Source: Comamonadaceae bacterium (lineage in GTDB: Bacteria > Pseudomonadota > Gammaproteobacteria > Burkholderiales > Burkholderiaceae_C). Taken from it: 64,000 nucleotides of DNA. The translations under genes were made by a program, and so were the position numbers. The number at the start of each line of letters is the position of its first letter. Positions within the stretch are counted from its first letter, which is position 1. Location of the stretch: assembly GCA_013297985.1 (NCBI GenBank), contig JAAFIY010000003.1, forward strand, positions 20,327 to 84,326, written 5' to 3'. A model generated the notes under the pieces. That model was not told the DNA's origin, did no database searches, and saw only the letters and a list, made by a program, of their open reading frames with translations. Positions 31,049-40,791 of this stretch are shown piece by piece.

Positions 31049-32323
31049 CTATTTGGGCGGGCTGGCCAAATCGGTGGGCCAGCAACGCCCAGCCGCCGGG
31101 GTGCGGGCCAGCAGGCGCAGGTCAGGGCCCACGCGCTGAGGCTCGCCCACCCAGGTCAGGGGCACGCCTTGGTTCAGATCACTCAGCGGCCCCAAATGCA
31201 CCAGCGGCGCCCCGCCGGTGCCCAGCAGGGTGGGGGCCAGGTACACCAGCCATTCGTCGATCAATTCGGCGCGCGCTAGCGAAGCCAGCAGCTTGGCGCC
31301 CGCTTCCACATGCACTTCATTGACTTGGGCGCGGGCCAAGTCCGCCATCAGCGCCGCCAGATCCAGCTTTGCCTGGGCATCGCCGGGCGCTGCGGGCAAG
31401 CGCCGGACATCAGCGCCTTGGGCCTGCAGCGCTGATTGGCGATCTGCCGCCCCAGGTGCATCGGCGCTGCCGTAGATCCACACTTGGCGCGTGGGTTGAG
31501 TGGGGCGCAGCAAAGCGGCATCAACCGGGGTTTGGAAGGCTGAATCCACCACCACCAAATGCGGCTGACGGCTGGGCGGTGCGGCCACCTCGCGTACATC
31601 CAGCCGGGGGTTATCCGCCAGCACGGTGCCAATGCCGGTGAGCACCGCACAGGCCCGGGCCCGCCAAGCGCGGCCGTCAGCGCGGGCTGCCGGGCCAGTA
31701 ATCCACTGGCTGGCGCCGTTGGCCAGCGCCGTTACGCCATCGAGCGACGCCGCTACCTTGGCGCGCACCCAAGGCCTGCCGCGCTGCATGCGGCTTAAAA
31801 AACCGATGTTGATGTCGCGTGCCGCCATCGCCACAGGGTGGTTGGCATCCAACACATCCACCTGCACCCCCGCCGTCCGCAGGCGCGCCACGCCCTGGCC
31901 CGCCACCAGGGGGTTGGGGTCAATCAGCGCCACCACCACCCGAGCCACCCCAGCGGCCACCAGCGCATCGGCGCAGGGCGGCGTGCGGCCGTGGTGCGAG
32001 CAGGGCTCCAGCGTCACAAACGCGGTGCCCCCCTTGATTGCTCCTAAATTTGTAGCTGCTTGCGCCGTAGATACGGCCGAAGCGGCCGATTTGGCTACAT
32101 GCCCCAAGCCCAACTGGGCCAGCGCATACGCCTCGGCATGGGCCTGGCCCGCAGCTTGGGTGTGGCCATGGGCCAGCACGGTGCCATTGGCGGCCACCAG
32201 CACGCAGCCCACCCGTGGATTGGGGTTAGACAGCGCCAGCGACCGCTCGGCCAAAGCCAGCGCGGCATGCAGCTGGGCCAGATCAGTGGGGGACGGATGG
32301 GGCAGTGCGGGCGCCGTGCTCAT
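31049..32323 (-). CDS. ribD: Bifunctional riboflavin deaminase/reductase RibD with repeat-encoded insert
   Basis: Deaminates, then reduces, the pyrimidine intermediate. The deaminase zinc site is in QAHAEAYAL (His62, Glu64) and EPCSHHGRTPPC (residues 106-117); the reductase domain starts near 165 (PWVRAKVAASLDG, ASQWITGPAARAD, VDSAFQTP). From ATG 32323 it is 424 residues. Between those zinc motifs an extra stretch (about 77-96, AKSAASAVSTAQAATNLGAI) replaces the usual short turn and is read from a repeat copy. No FMN riboswitch is recognisable in the 110 bp upstream. Confidence 0.94.
   Translation of the reverse strand: MSTAPALPHPSPTDLAQLHAALALAERSLALSNPNPRVGCVLVAANGTVLAHGHTQAAGQAHAEAYALAQLGLGHVAKSAASAVSTAQAATNLGAIKGGTAFVTLEPCSHHGRTPPCADALVAAGVARVVVALIDPNPLVAGQGVARLRTAGVQVDVLDANHPVAMAARDINIGFLSRMQRGRPWVRAKVAASLDGVTALANGASQWITGPAARADGRAWRARACAVLTGIGTVLADNPRLDVREVAAPPSRQPHLVVVDSAFQTPVDAALLRPTQPTRQVWIYGSADAPGAADRQSALQAQGADVRRLPAAPGDAQAKLDLAALMADLARAQVNEVHVEAGAKLLASLARAELIDEWLVYLAPTLLGTGGAPLVHLGPLSDLNQGVPLTWVGEPQRVGPDLRLLARTPAAGRCWPTDLASPPK
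32038..32096 (+). repeat. Dispersed repeat copy within ribD
   Basis: Reads ttgctcctaaatttgtagct, then gcttgcgccgtagatacggc, then cgaagcggccgatttggct. It is antisense to ribD and in frame. Its translated peptide resembles that of the trpA copy (STAxAAT shared). Confidence 0.7.
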
Positions 32324-32436
32324 GGGGGCATGGTGCCGCAAAACCAGGGGGGGCAGCCGACGAACGGTGCGCGGGGGCCGATGAACGGTCGTGACGCGGC
32401 TAGCGTGGCGCAGGACCGACTCCTACTATCAGTGGC

Positions 32437-33060
32437 ATGAAGTTTCCTGCCCCAACACGCCATTTGACGCCCCCCGCCTTGCGGCGCTGGCCTGTCCAGG
32501 CGGGTTTCACGCTGATTGAATTGATGGTGACGATTGCGGTGCTCGCCGTCATCGTGGCCATCGCGGTACCCAACTTGCAGCAGTTTGCAGTGCGCTCGCA
32601 GTTGAGCGGCTTGACCACCGACTTCGCCCGCGATGTGGCCCGCACCCGGCTAGAGGCCATCAGCCGTAACACCTGCGTCAAGATGTGTCTGTCGGCCAAC
32701 ACCTCCAACGCGCTCATCGGCACCACACCCACCTGTGATGCTTCGGGCAGTGACTGGCAGCCTGGCTGGGTGATCTTTACCGCGCCCACCTGCAACACGG
32801 CCGAGGGCACCGGGGGCACCGGGGTGGTGGTGATCGCCATCCAACAAAGCGCCTATCCCAACCTGACATTGACCCAAGGCAGTGGCTCGGGTAACCCCGG
32901 CTTCTTCTTCTTTGATGCCAAAGGCCAGCCTGGCATGACGGCCGTGCGGTCTTTGACTGCCCAGCACGACGGCGGGCCGGGTCGTCTTACAGAGCGCGTG
33001 CTCTGTGTGTCTGCCGGAGGCCGCGTGAGCACCTTGGCTGGTTCTTCAACCTGTAGCTGA
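32437..33060 (+). CDS. fimT: Type IV minor pilin, FimT/GspH-like
   Basis: Prepilin with the processing site [20 protein letters not shown] (cleavage after Gly23, Glu at +5), then an N-terminal helix and a GspH-type globular domain with paired cysteines near both ends. The 207-residue protein has a long 23-residue leader. It is first of six co-directional pilus genes; minor pilins of this type prime pilus assembly with PilVWX and PilY1. Confidence 0.9.
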   Translation: MKFPAPTRHLTPPALRRWPVQAGFTLIELMVTIAVLAVIVAIAVPNLQQFAVRSQLSGLTTDFARDVARTRLEAISRNTCVKMCLSANTSNALIGTTPTCDASGSDWQPGWVIFTAPTCNTAEGTGGTGVVVIAIQQSAYPNLTLTQGSGSGNPGFFFFDAKGQPGMTAVRSLTAQHDGGPGRLTERVLCVSAGGRVSTLAGSSTCS

Positions 33061-33072
33061 ATCGATCGCGTC

Positions 33073-33699
33073 ATGTTGAACCGTTCACACCGCCGCGCAG
33101 CGGCGCATTCAACCCCAGCAGGCCACGTGCGCCCCGGGCGTCGCCATCGCGGAGCCACGCTGATCGAAGTGCTGGTGGCTGTGCTCTTGCTGTCTATCGG
33201 CCTGTTGGGCATGGTGGGCCTGCAAGTGCGCACCATGGCCTATGAAAAAGGCTCTGCCGTACGGGCAGCTGCCTCCAATTTGGTGAGTGACATGTCCGAA
33301 CGTGTGCGCGCCAACCAAGGCGCGGGTGCGTCGTATGTGTCCACCGGCACGTATGCGGCGCTGTCAGCCGCCAGTGTTACTTTGCCCAGCCCCAACTGCT
33401 ACACCGCCGCCTGCACTCCGGCACAGTTGGCGGCTTTCGATCTTGCCAACTGGCGTCTGTCTGCACGTTCACAAATGCCTGCTGGCGTCGGCGCAGTGCG
33501 CAACCCGCGCGCTGGCTTGTACGAAGTCACGGTGGCCTGGACAGACAAAGACTTTGTGGATTCCGCTGGCACTTTAGGCACCACGGCCACTTGCACAGCC
33601 ACCACCACCGGAATTGCGGCACGCAATTGCTGCCCGGACTTTTTGACGGTTGTTGCTGCATCCGGCGTCCGCTGCGCCGTGGCCACCGTCTCGGATTAA
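33073..33699 (+). CDS. pilV: Type IV minor pilin PilV
   Basis: Processing site RRHRG/ATLIEVLVAVLLLSIGL (Glu at +5) with the PilV signature LLGMVGLQ directly after the hydrophobic helix. The 208 residues include six or more cysteines in the C-terminal half. It starts 12 bp after fimT and pilW follows within 4 bp, so it is clearly an operon member. Confidence 0.9.
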   Translation: MLNRSHRRAAAHSTPAGHVRPGRRHRGATLIEVLVAVLLLSIGLLGMVGLQVRTMAYEKGSAVRAAASNLVSDMSERVRANQGAGASYVSTGTYAALSAASVTLPSPNCYTAACTPAQLAAFDLANWRLSARSQMPAGVGAVRNPRAGLYEVTVAWTDKDFVDSAGTLGTTATCTATTTGIAARNCCPDFLTVVAASGVRCAVATVSD

Positions 33700-33703
33700 G
33701 CGT

Positions 33704-34756
33704 ATGACAGCCCATCGTGTGAATCGCTTGCGTACCTTGACCTTGCGGGCACGCCAGCGAGGCCTGACGCTCATCGAATTGATGGTGTCTCTGGTGGTGG
33801 GCCTGGTGCTGGTGCTGGCCGCCGCGCTGGCTTACCTGGGTACGCGCAATACGGCCAGCAGCCTAGACCAAGTCTCGCAGCTCAACGAGTCCGGCAAGCT
33901 GGCGCTTGACATCATCGCGCGCGAAATTCAAATGTCGTGCTACTACCCCATGACCTTTGGTGTGGGTACTACCACCATCCCCAGCTGCGACGACCGCAAC
34001 CCCCTGTCCAACCAGACCGGTTTTCCGGCTGTGGTGGCGGCATTGCCGATGTTGTTCGGCTGTGACAGCGGCATCGTCCAGCACACCCAACGCACAGCGG
34101 TCAACAGCACACGCTGCAACACCGCCACGGCGGGTGCCTCAGCTGGCGGCAGTCTGGTGGTTAGCTACTTTGTCTGGCCGCGCGAAACGGGTGGCACGAC
34201 TGGCTTGGGCACCGCATCGGCCACCGACTGCCTGCGCCAATCGGTACTGCAGTCAGGCTCGGCGGGTGACAGCGTGAACACCGACGCGAACGCACCGCAG
34301 TTCGTCTCCAACATCTTCAGTTTGCGACCCTTCACCTACACCAACTCAGATGGTGTGGCGGTCAGCACCAACAGCTTGTCTTGCGAAGGCAACGGCAACA
34401 TCGCCGCCACTGCGTCACGCCAGCCGATGCTGTCGGGCGTAGAGCAAATGGTGCTGCGCTATGTGGTGCAGCCGGGGTACGTAGTCAAGGGCTTTGGCGG
34501 CGCTGGCAGGGCCTTCTACACGGCGGCAGATCTGAACTCTGCGGCGACCAACGACGACCTGCTGACCAACTGGCGGGCAGTCGTCACCGTGCGCGTGTGC
34601 TTGCTGATGTCCACGGCTGACCCCGTGCGCCAAGTCGGTGGAACCAATAACTACCGCAATTGCGACGGCACCACCACCAACTACGCCACGGGCGAGCGCC
34701 GGGTGTTCAAGGCCTTTGAACGCAATGTGGCAGTGCGCAACAACTCCCGCTGGTAG
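33704..34756 (+). CDS. pilW: Type IV minor pilin PilW
   Basis: From ATG 33704 (MTAHRVNRLRTLTLRARQRG) it has 350 residues with processing site RG/LTLIELMVSLVVGLVLV (Glu at +5), followed by a large globular domain rich in Thr, Asn and Gly with scattered cysteines and the AFERNVAVRN ending common in PilW. The frame is open to 33650 inside pilV, but the start near the pilV stop is more plausible. Confidence 0.9.
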   Translation: MTAHRVNRLRTLTLRARQRGLTLIELMVSLVVGLVLVLAAALAYLGTRNTASSLDQVSQLNESGKLALDIIAREIQMSCYYPMTFGVGTTTIPSCDDRNPLSNQTGFPAVVAALPMLFGCDSGIVQHTQRTAVNSTRCNTATAGASAGGSLVVSYFVWPRETGGTTGLGTASATDCLRQSVLQSGSAGDSVNTDANAPQFVSNIFSLRPFTYTNSDGVAVSTNSLSCEGNGNIAATASRQPMLSGVEQMVLRYVVQPGYVVKGFGGAGRAFYTAADLNSAATNDDLLTNWRAVVTVRVCLLMSTADPVRQVGGTNNYRNCDGTTTNYATGERRVFKAFERNVAVRNNSRW

Positions 34757-34768
34757 CACGAGGTGAGC

Positions 34769-35455
34769 ATGAAGAACCCAAGCGTTTCATTCGCCCGCAT
34801 GCGGGGCTTAGCCTTGCCAGTGGTCATGATTTTTCTGGTGGTGATGGGCACCTTGGCCACCCTGGGTGTGCGCCGCGCAGTGGTGTCAGAGGCGCTGACG
34901 CGCAACCAGTTTGAGTTTGAAATTGCCCGCCAAGCCGCAGAGGCGGCCCTGCGCGACGCCGAGAGCGATGTGTTTCGAGTCACCAACGGCACGCCCTTGT
35001 GCACCCGAGACTGGAATCAGGGCCAATTCCGCCTGTTGGCCACGCCCGACTGCACCCAAGGCTTTTGCAACATCGAAACCGCAGGCGTGTACGCCGCAAG
35101 CGACTACAGCGCGGGCACCAACGCTCCGCCGTGGTGGCCTGCCGCCAAAAACGGCCGGTGGGATGACACCCCAGACGACAAACCTAGCGTGGCAGACGGC
35201 GTGGGCAAAAAATGCAGTTTTACCGGCGGCGTGCCTTTTGGCACCTTCACTGGCGCTGGCGCCTATCCAGGCGTGGCCAAGCAGCCTGAGTACCTGATTG
35301 AGTTCATGAACTTCCAATACCGGTTCAGTGACCGCAGCGTGATCATGCGCGTCACAGCCCGAGGCTTTGGCTCGGGCGGCAGCAGCAATGGCAACGGCAC
35401 CACCGAAGTGGTGTTGCAGAGCTTTATTCGCACAAACGATCTTGGCGCCAAGTAA
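34769..35455 (+). CDS. pilX: Type IV pilus assembly protein PilX
   Basis: A 228-residue pilin-like protein with processing site RG/LALPVVMIFLVVMGTLATLG. It lacks the Glu at +5, as is normal for PilX and GspK tip pilins. EFEIARQAAEAALRDAESDV after the helix is the PilX/GspK signature. A GAGGTG Shine-Dalgarno precedes ATG 34769; an upstream GTG at 34763 is less likely. Conserved order places it before pilY1. Confidence 0.88.
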   Translation: MKNPSVSFARMRGLALPVVMIFLVVMGTLATLGVRRAVVSEALTRNQFEFEIARQAAEAALRDAESDVFRVTNGTPLCTRDWNQGQFRLLATPDCTQGFCNIETAGVYAASDYSAGTNAPPWWPAAKNGRWDDTPDDKPSVADGVGKKCSFTGGVPFGTFTGAGAYPGVAKQPEYLIEFMNFQYRFSDRSVIMRVTARGFGSGGSSNGNGTTEVVLQSFIRTNDLGAK

Positions 35456-35481
35456 CAGCGCCTAAACAACAGGTGATCGTC

Positions 35482-38400
35482 ATGAAACATCGAATCTCTC
35501 AATGGATCGCGCTGCCGCTGGCAGTGGTGATCTTCTCGGTCAGCGGCTTTATCGCGGCTCAAACGCCTTCGCCCCCGCCGGTGATCCCGCCCAACCTGGT
35601 CACTGACCAGGCCAAGCCCATGATCATGCTGAACATGTCGCGCGACCATCAGCTTTTCTACCGCGCCTACGACGAGTTCTCTGACATCGATGGCGGCCTG
35701 CCGGGCGGCGATCTGGCCCCTGAGACCACTTACAAGCACTCGTTTACCTACTACGGCTACTTCGATTCTTTCAAGTGCTACAACTACAACGGCACCAGCA
35801 GCCGTTTTGAACCCACCAGCGTCACGGCAGACAAAACCTGTACCGGCCAAGCAGGCCGCTGGAGCGGCAACTTCTTGAACTGGTCCACGATGACCAAGAT
35901 CGACATCGTTCGCAAGGTGCTCTATGGCGGCTTGCGCAGCACCGACACCACGAGCCTGACGGTGCTTGAGCGCGCTAATTTGCCCACCGACGCGCATTCG
36001 TTTGCCAAACACTACCGCGGTACGACCACCGTGCCGGTGTCGGCTGTGACGCCGTTTGACCAGACTGAAGTCACCATTTGCAACACCACGTTGGGCGACA
36101 ACAATGGCGTCAACCGCTATTCACACACCAATAACAACCCGCCTTTGTTGCGTGTGGCTCGCGGTGATTACCAACTGTGGAATGCCAATGAGCGCTGGCA
36201 GTGCTATTGGAGTGAGGACAAAGCGGCTAGCAACGGAAACAGCCCGGCCACTACCGGGTTGAATTCGGCTAGCAGCAACCCCGGGCGAGGCACTCAGGGC
36301 TTGACAGTCGGTGGCAGCGGCCCCGACTTTGTTGTGCGGGTGGAAGCCTGCCGCAGCGCGTTGATCGGAAACGAGCGCTGCAAAGAATATGGCAGTGGTG
36401 GGTCAAGTTCATTCAAACCGATTGGTTTGTTGCACGAATACGGCGAGGACGAGAAAGCTGAATTTGGACTGTTAACTGGTAGTTTTCGAAAAAACATCAG
36501 TGGTGGTGTCGTGCGCTCCAATATGGGTAGTTTTCGGGACGAAATCAACACCACCAATGGCAATTTCAGCTCAAGTGCGCGCGGCATTGTCTATAACATT
36601 GATCGCCTACGCATCTACGGCTATGACTACAACGACGGCACTTATATCGGCGCGGACAACTGCAGCTACCAGATCACCGGCTTGACCGAAGGCGAATGCA
36701 CCAGCTGGGGCAATCCGATTGGTGAGATGTACCTGGAGTCGTTGCGGTATTTGGCCGGTAAGACTGCCACGCCTGCCTTCACCTACACCAACAGCGGCAG
36801 CAAGGACGCTGCCATGGGGCTTTCGCAGCCCGCCTGGGTGGACCCCATGCTACGTGGCAGCCCAACTGAGCGCGCCGCCACCGAGGCCAAGTTCGGTCGG
36901 GCTCAGTGCCGTCCGATCAATTTGTTGACGTTTAACGCCAGTGTGTCCTCATATGACCATGACCAATGGGCGCCTTTCAGTGACCTGAGCAGCACTCAAA
37001 CAGTGGGTGCTTTGGTGGACATCATCGGTGTCGAAGAGAAAATCCACAACAAGCTATGGTTTGTAGGCGGAAACGGTGGCACCGATCCCGATACTGATGC
37101 TAACCGCTTGTGTACATCAAAGACCGTGGGCACGCTGTCTAGCGTGCGGGGCATTTGCCCGGATGGACCCGCTTATTTTGGTTCCTATGCGATGGCCGGG
37201 CTTGCTTATTGGGCCAATACCAACCGCATTCGATCTGACATTACCGCTGCTACCGACTTCAATCGCAGCCTGATGGTGCGCAGCTATTCGGTGGCGCTCA
37301 GCCAAGGCAAGCCCCGCATTGTCGTGCGCAATGGTAACAACGTTGCCGTCATTCAACCGGCTTATCGGCTGCGGATTAACAGTACACGGGTGGGTTCGGG
37401 CACTCTTGTGGATTTTCGGGTGGTGAATGAGTCCGCGACCGAAGGGCGCTACCTGGTGGTGTGGGAAGACTCCGAGCAAGGTGGTGACTATGACCAAGAC
37501 GCGTCCGGCATCATCCGCTGGAAGCTGGAAGGCGACACACTGCGCGTCTTTACCAGCACGTTTGCGGACGCCACAGCCAACCCCCAGGGTTTTGGCTACA
37601 CCATCTCGGGCACCAACCTCGACGGCGTGCACTTTCACTCGGGCATTCTGGGCTTTAATTACAACGACCCAACTAATCTACCTGTTACCCGTCCTGACGG
37701 TACGGCTCACCCCAATGTGAATGCCAGTGGTGGTTGTAAAGATTGCCGCAGCAACCAAGGCGAAACCATGGCCACCTACACCTTGAAGGGCACGTCCGGC
37801 GGCTCGCTGGAAGACCCGCTGTGGTACGCCGCCAAGTGGGGCGGCTTCAGCGGTGCGATCGATTCGACCAGCAAGCCCACCAGCAAAGCCTCGTGGGACA
37901 TCAAAAAGATCGATGGCACCGCGGGCGAAGACGGTATTCCCGACAACTACTTCTTTGCCACGCGCCCGCAGGAGTTAGAGAACTCATTGCGCAGCGTGTT
38001 TGAAGCCATCATCAGTGGCTCTAACACGGCGCCTGCCCTTTCAGCACCGCAGCTCACCGTGGGTAGCGCCCGCTATTCGGTCAGCTTTGACCAGGCCACC
38101 GGCAAGGGCGAGGTGTCGGCGTTTGTCATCAAGGCCGATGGTGAGTTCAACGACGCGCCGGCGTGGACTGCCAATGCAAAGCTCAACCCCGTGTCAGCAA
38201 GCAGCCGGGTGATGATCACCAATGAGGCCCAAGAAGGCAAAGCCCTGCGCTGGGCCAATTTGTCGGCCACCACCAAAACCACCGCGTTCGCTGACGTGGA
38301 AAAGCGCCTGGATTGGTACCGCGGAGACAAGGCAGACGAGACCCCAGCCGGCTTGCGCTTGCGCGCCCGCACGGCCAGCGGCGTGCCATGGTCGCTTGGC

Positions 38401-40230
38401 AATATTGTCAATAGCAACCCCCATGTGCAACTGCGCCCGCAGGCAGCTTTGGCGGGCCCGAATTTTCCGGGCTACCGGACGTTTGCAACGTCTACAACCA
38501 GCAAGGCACGAAAGCCAGTGCTTTGGGTGGGGTCGGGGGACGGCCTGCTGTACGGTATCAACGCCAGTGTCAGCATCGATGCTTCCACCACGCCCCCCAC
38601 CCCCGATCCGGACGGCGGCAAGGTGATCTTGTCTTACCTGCCGCAAGGCCTGCACGCGAAGATTCCGTCTTGGATCACCACCGGCGCAGACCCCGTGCAG
38701 GCCCAAATGGACGGCTCTCCGTTTACTGCGGATGTGAACCTGGCCGCCATGAGTTCCACTTCGCACAACTGGAAGACCTATCTGTTCTCAGCGCTGGGCC
38801 GTGGTGGAAAAGGCATGTTCGCGCTAGACGTTACCAACCCGAGCACGTTTGCCGAGAGCGCAGCCAGTTCCATCTTCCGCTGGCAGTTCAATGAGACCAA
38901 CGACAACTCCGGCGACTTGGGCTTTAACGTGTCGAGTGCCACCACCATTAACCCGCAAAGCGGTCAAAGCGGCATGGTGGCCTTGATGAACAACGGCAAG
39001 TTTGCGGTGTTGATGAATAACGGCGTGCGTAGCGCCAATGCCAGCGCTGCTCTGTACATCTTGAACGCAGCGGGTCCTTCAGGCACCGGTGGCGCGTGGT
39101 TGAGCGGTGGGGCCAACCCAGACTTCGTGAAGCTGGTCGTGCCAAGCGCGGGCCCCACCAGCGTGGCCAACGGTCTGTCTGAACCCACTTGGGTGGATGT
39201 GGACGGCAACGGCACGGCGGACTTCATCTACGCCGGTGACCTGCGCGGCAACGTCTGGAAGTTCGATGTCCGCGACGCGAATCCCGCCAATTGGAAGGTG
39301 GCACTCGAGAACCTGCCCCTGTTTCAGGCCAACTCGAGCACCACCATGCCGGTGACTTCGGCCAACTACTTGCCCATCACCTCCACGATCCGCTTGGAGC
39401 GTCATCCGAACGGCGGCTTTGTGGCGGTGTTCGGAACCGGGCAGGCCTTGTTCAGCGGCGACTTTGCCAGCTCATCCAGGGTAGACATGACCTTCGGGAT
39501 TTGGGATCGGCCCGCATTCTCGAGCACCACCTCGCCCATGACCGCCGCCCAGTTGGGCGCTGATTTAGGGACTGCGCTTCCCAGGGGCCTGAAGTACTTG
39601 CAACAGCGCGTGCTGGCCCGCAACGCCACCACCGGGTTAGGCACGATGTCTGAGCCTACGGGGGACACCACTCCGGGGGTGGACTGGGCAAGCCAAGCGG
39701 GCTGGTATTTCCGCTTCGCTGCGACGACTGAGATGAACGTCTACAGCCCTCTTTACTTGTTCGACGGCTTGATGGGGGTGAACTCGATTGCTCCCAAGGG
39801 CACCTCATCGACCGATTGCAATGTCAGCTCTGATGGCTACCTCACCCTGTTTGATCCAATTTCGGGCTTGCTGCCTCGTAACGTGGCCGGTAAAACGACG
39901 GTGGGTGGTGTGTCGCTGAACGTGGCGTCAGTCAAGCTCAAGAGCGGTGATCCGCTGCGGGTCAGCTGGGATCTGACTCCCAAGAACCCAACCATCGGCC
40001 CGGGCAGCGGCGGCAGTGGCAGCCCCAAAGACGATCCGTGTGTCGGCCCTGATTGCAAGAAAACCGACAACTCCACCGGGCCAAGCTGCGTTGCGAGTCG
40101 AGCCACCTTGCCAACCTCGTCAAACTTGGCGCTCGTCCAGAACACGTCCAACGACTCGCTGTTCGCAGGCTCTAGCCGTTGCAGAATCCACTGGCGCGAC
40201 GTACCCAACTTCCGCACCACCGTACGCTAG
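35482..40230 (+). CDS. pilY1: Type IV pilus tip adhesin/assembly protein PilY1
   Basis: A 1582-residue secreted protein with a signal peptide (about 1-26, ending FIAAQ). The N-terminal region has the MLNMSRDHQLFYRAYDEFSD segment typical of beta-proteobacterial PilY1. The C-terminal beta-propeller (about 1000-1450) includes VLWVGSGDGLLYGIN and a calcium loop D1239-V-D1241-G-N1243-G-T1245-A-D1247 followed by YAGD, equivalent to the loop that controls pilus extension and retraction in P. aeruginosa. A CPxDxC-like cysteine-rich tail ends the protein. I chose ATG 35482, with AGGTGA upstream. Confidence 0.94.
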   Translation: MKHRISQWIALPLAVVIFSVSGFIAAQTPSPPPVIPPNLVTDQAKPMIMLNMSRDHQLFYRAYDEFSDIDGGLPGGDLAPETTYKHSFTYYGYFDSFKCYNYNGTSSRFEPTSVTADKTCTGQAGRWSGNFLNWSTMTKIDIVRKVLYGGLRSTDTTSLTVLERANLPTDAHSFAKHYRGTTTVPVSAVTPFDQTEVTICNTTLGDNNGVNRYSHTNNNPPLLRVARGDYQLWNANERWQCYWSEDKAASNGNSPATTGLNSASSNPGRGTQGLTVGGSGPDFVVRVEACRSALIGNERCKEYGSGGSSSFKPIGLLHEYGEDEKAEFGLLTGSFRKNISGGVVRSNMGSFRDEINTTNGNFSSSARGIVYNIDRLRIYGYDYNDGTYIGADNCSYQITGLTEGECTSWGNPIGEMYLESLRYLAGKTATPAFTYTNSGSKDAAMGLSQPAWVDPMLRGSPTERAATEAKFGRAQCRPINLLTFNASVSSYDHDQWAPFSDLSSTQTVGALVDIIGVEEKIHNKLWFVGGNGGTDPDTDANRLCTSKTVGTLSSVRGICPDGPAYFGSYAMAGLAYWANTNRIRSDITAATDFNRSLMVRSYSVALSQGKPRIVVRNGNNVAVIQPAYRLRINSTRVGSGTLVDFRVVNESATEGRYLVVWEDSEQGGDYDQDASGIIRWKLEGDTLRVFTSTFADATANPQGFGYTISGTNLDGVHFHSGILGFNYNDPTNLPVTRPDGTAHPNVNASGGCKDCRSNQGETMATYTLKGTSGGSLEDPLWYAAKWGGFSGAIDSTSKPTSKASWDIKKIDGTAGEDGIPDNYFFATRPQELENSLRSVFEAIISGSNTAPALSAPQLTVGSARYSVSFDQATGKGEVSAFVIKADGEFNDAPAWTANAKLNPVSASSRVMITNEAQEGKALRWANLSATTKTTAFADVEKRLDWYRGDKADETPAGLRLRARTASGVPWSLGNIVNSNPHVQLRPQAALAGPNFPGYRTFATSTTSKARKPVLWVGSGDGLLYGINASVSIDASTTPPTPDPDGGKVILSYLPQGLHAKIPSWITTGADPVQAQMDGSPFTADVNLAAMSSTSHNWKTYLFSALGRGGKGMFALDVTNPSTFAESAASSIFRWQFNETNDNSGDLGFNVSSATTINPQSGQSGMVALMNNGKFAVLMNNGVRSANASAALYILNAAGPSGTGGAWLSGGANPDFVKLVVPSAGPTSVANGLSEPTWVDVDGNGTADFIYAGDLRGNVWKFDVRDANPANWKVALENLPLFQANSSTTMPVTSANYLPITSTIRLERHPNGGFVAVFGTGQALFSGDFASSSRVDMTFGIWDRPAFSSTTSPMTAAQLGADLGTALPRGLKYLQQRVLARNATTGLGTMSEPTGDTTPGVDWASQAGWYFRFAATTEMNVYSPLYLFDGLMGVNSIAPKGTSSTDCNVSSDGYLTLFDPISGLLPRNVAGKTTVGGVSLNVASVKLKSGDPLRVSWDLTPKNPTIGPGSGGSGSPKDDPCVGPDCKKTDNSTGPSCVASRATLPTSSNLALVQNTSNDSLFAGSSRCRIHWRDVPNFRTTVR

Positions 40231-40251
40231 CCATTTGTGCCAAGAAAGCCT

Positions 40252-40743
40252 ATGAACAAGTCCAAAACGAAAGGCTTCACGCTGATCGAACTGATGATCA
40301 CCGTGGCTGTGCTCGGTATCTTGGCCGCTGTGGCTCTGCCGTCCTACACGCAGTACATCGCCCGCGGCCACCGGGCCGAGGCGCAGGCGGCGCTACTGCG
40401 TGGGCAACAGTGGATGGAGCGGCACTTTGCCGAGAACAACAGCTATTCGGCCAACGCGGGCGGCACAGCTACTGATGGAACCTCCGGCACCTTCATTACC
40501 AACTCCGGTGTTACTCGGGTGCCCGCCGACACGGGGGTAGCACAGCGGTATGCGATCACCATCACGGCCGTGACGGCCACCAGCTACACGCTCACCGCCA
40601 CCCGCCAAGGCAGCATGGCCAATGATCGGTGCGGCAACTACACCGTGAACAACTTGGGTGTTCGCAGCGTGGCGAGTTTTGCCAGCAGCTACGGCACGGG
40701 TGCAACCGGTGCTGCTGCGGCGGTGCGCGACTGCTGGAAGTAA
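40252..40743 (+). CDS. pilE: Type IV pilin, PilE family
   Basis: Short leader MNKSKTKG then [20 protein letters not shown] (cleavage after Gly8, Glu at +5), Tyr residues in [11 protein letters not shown], and the D-region cysteine pair (NDRCGNY and RDCWK) at the C-terminus. 163 residues. It is last in the minor pilin operon, so it is more likely the PilE-type minor pilin than the major pilin PilA. An in-frame GTG at 40237 would add five residues. Confidence 0.9.
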   Translation: MNKSKTKGFTLIELMITVAVLGILAAVALPSYTQYIARGHRAEAQAALLRGQQWMERHFAENNSYSANAGGTATDGTSGTFITNSGVTRVPADTGVAQRYAITITAVTATSYTLTATRQGSMANDRCGNYTVNNLGVRSVASFASSYGTGATGAAAAVRDCWK

Positions 40744-40791
40744 GACGCAGCGAACTTGCAGGCGGCTACCGGCTCACCCTGCACCCAGCCC

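Noticed and set aside
32324-32436. FMN riboswitch upstream of ribD
   Set aside because: Searched by eye for the RFN conserved blocks in the 110 bp available; none seen.
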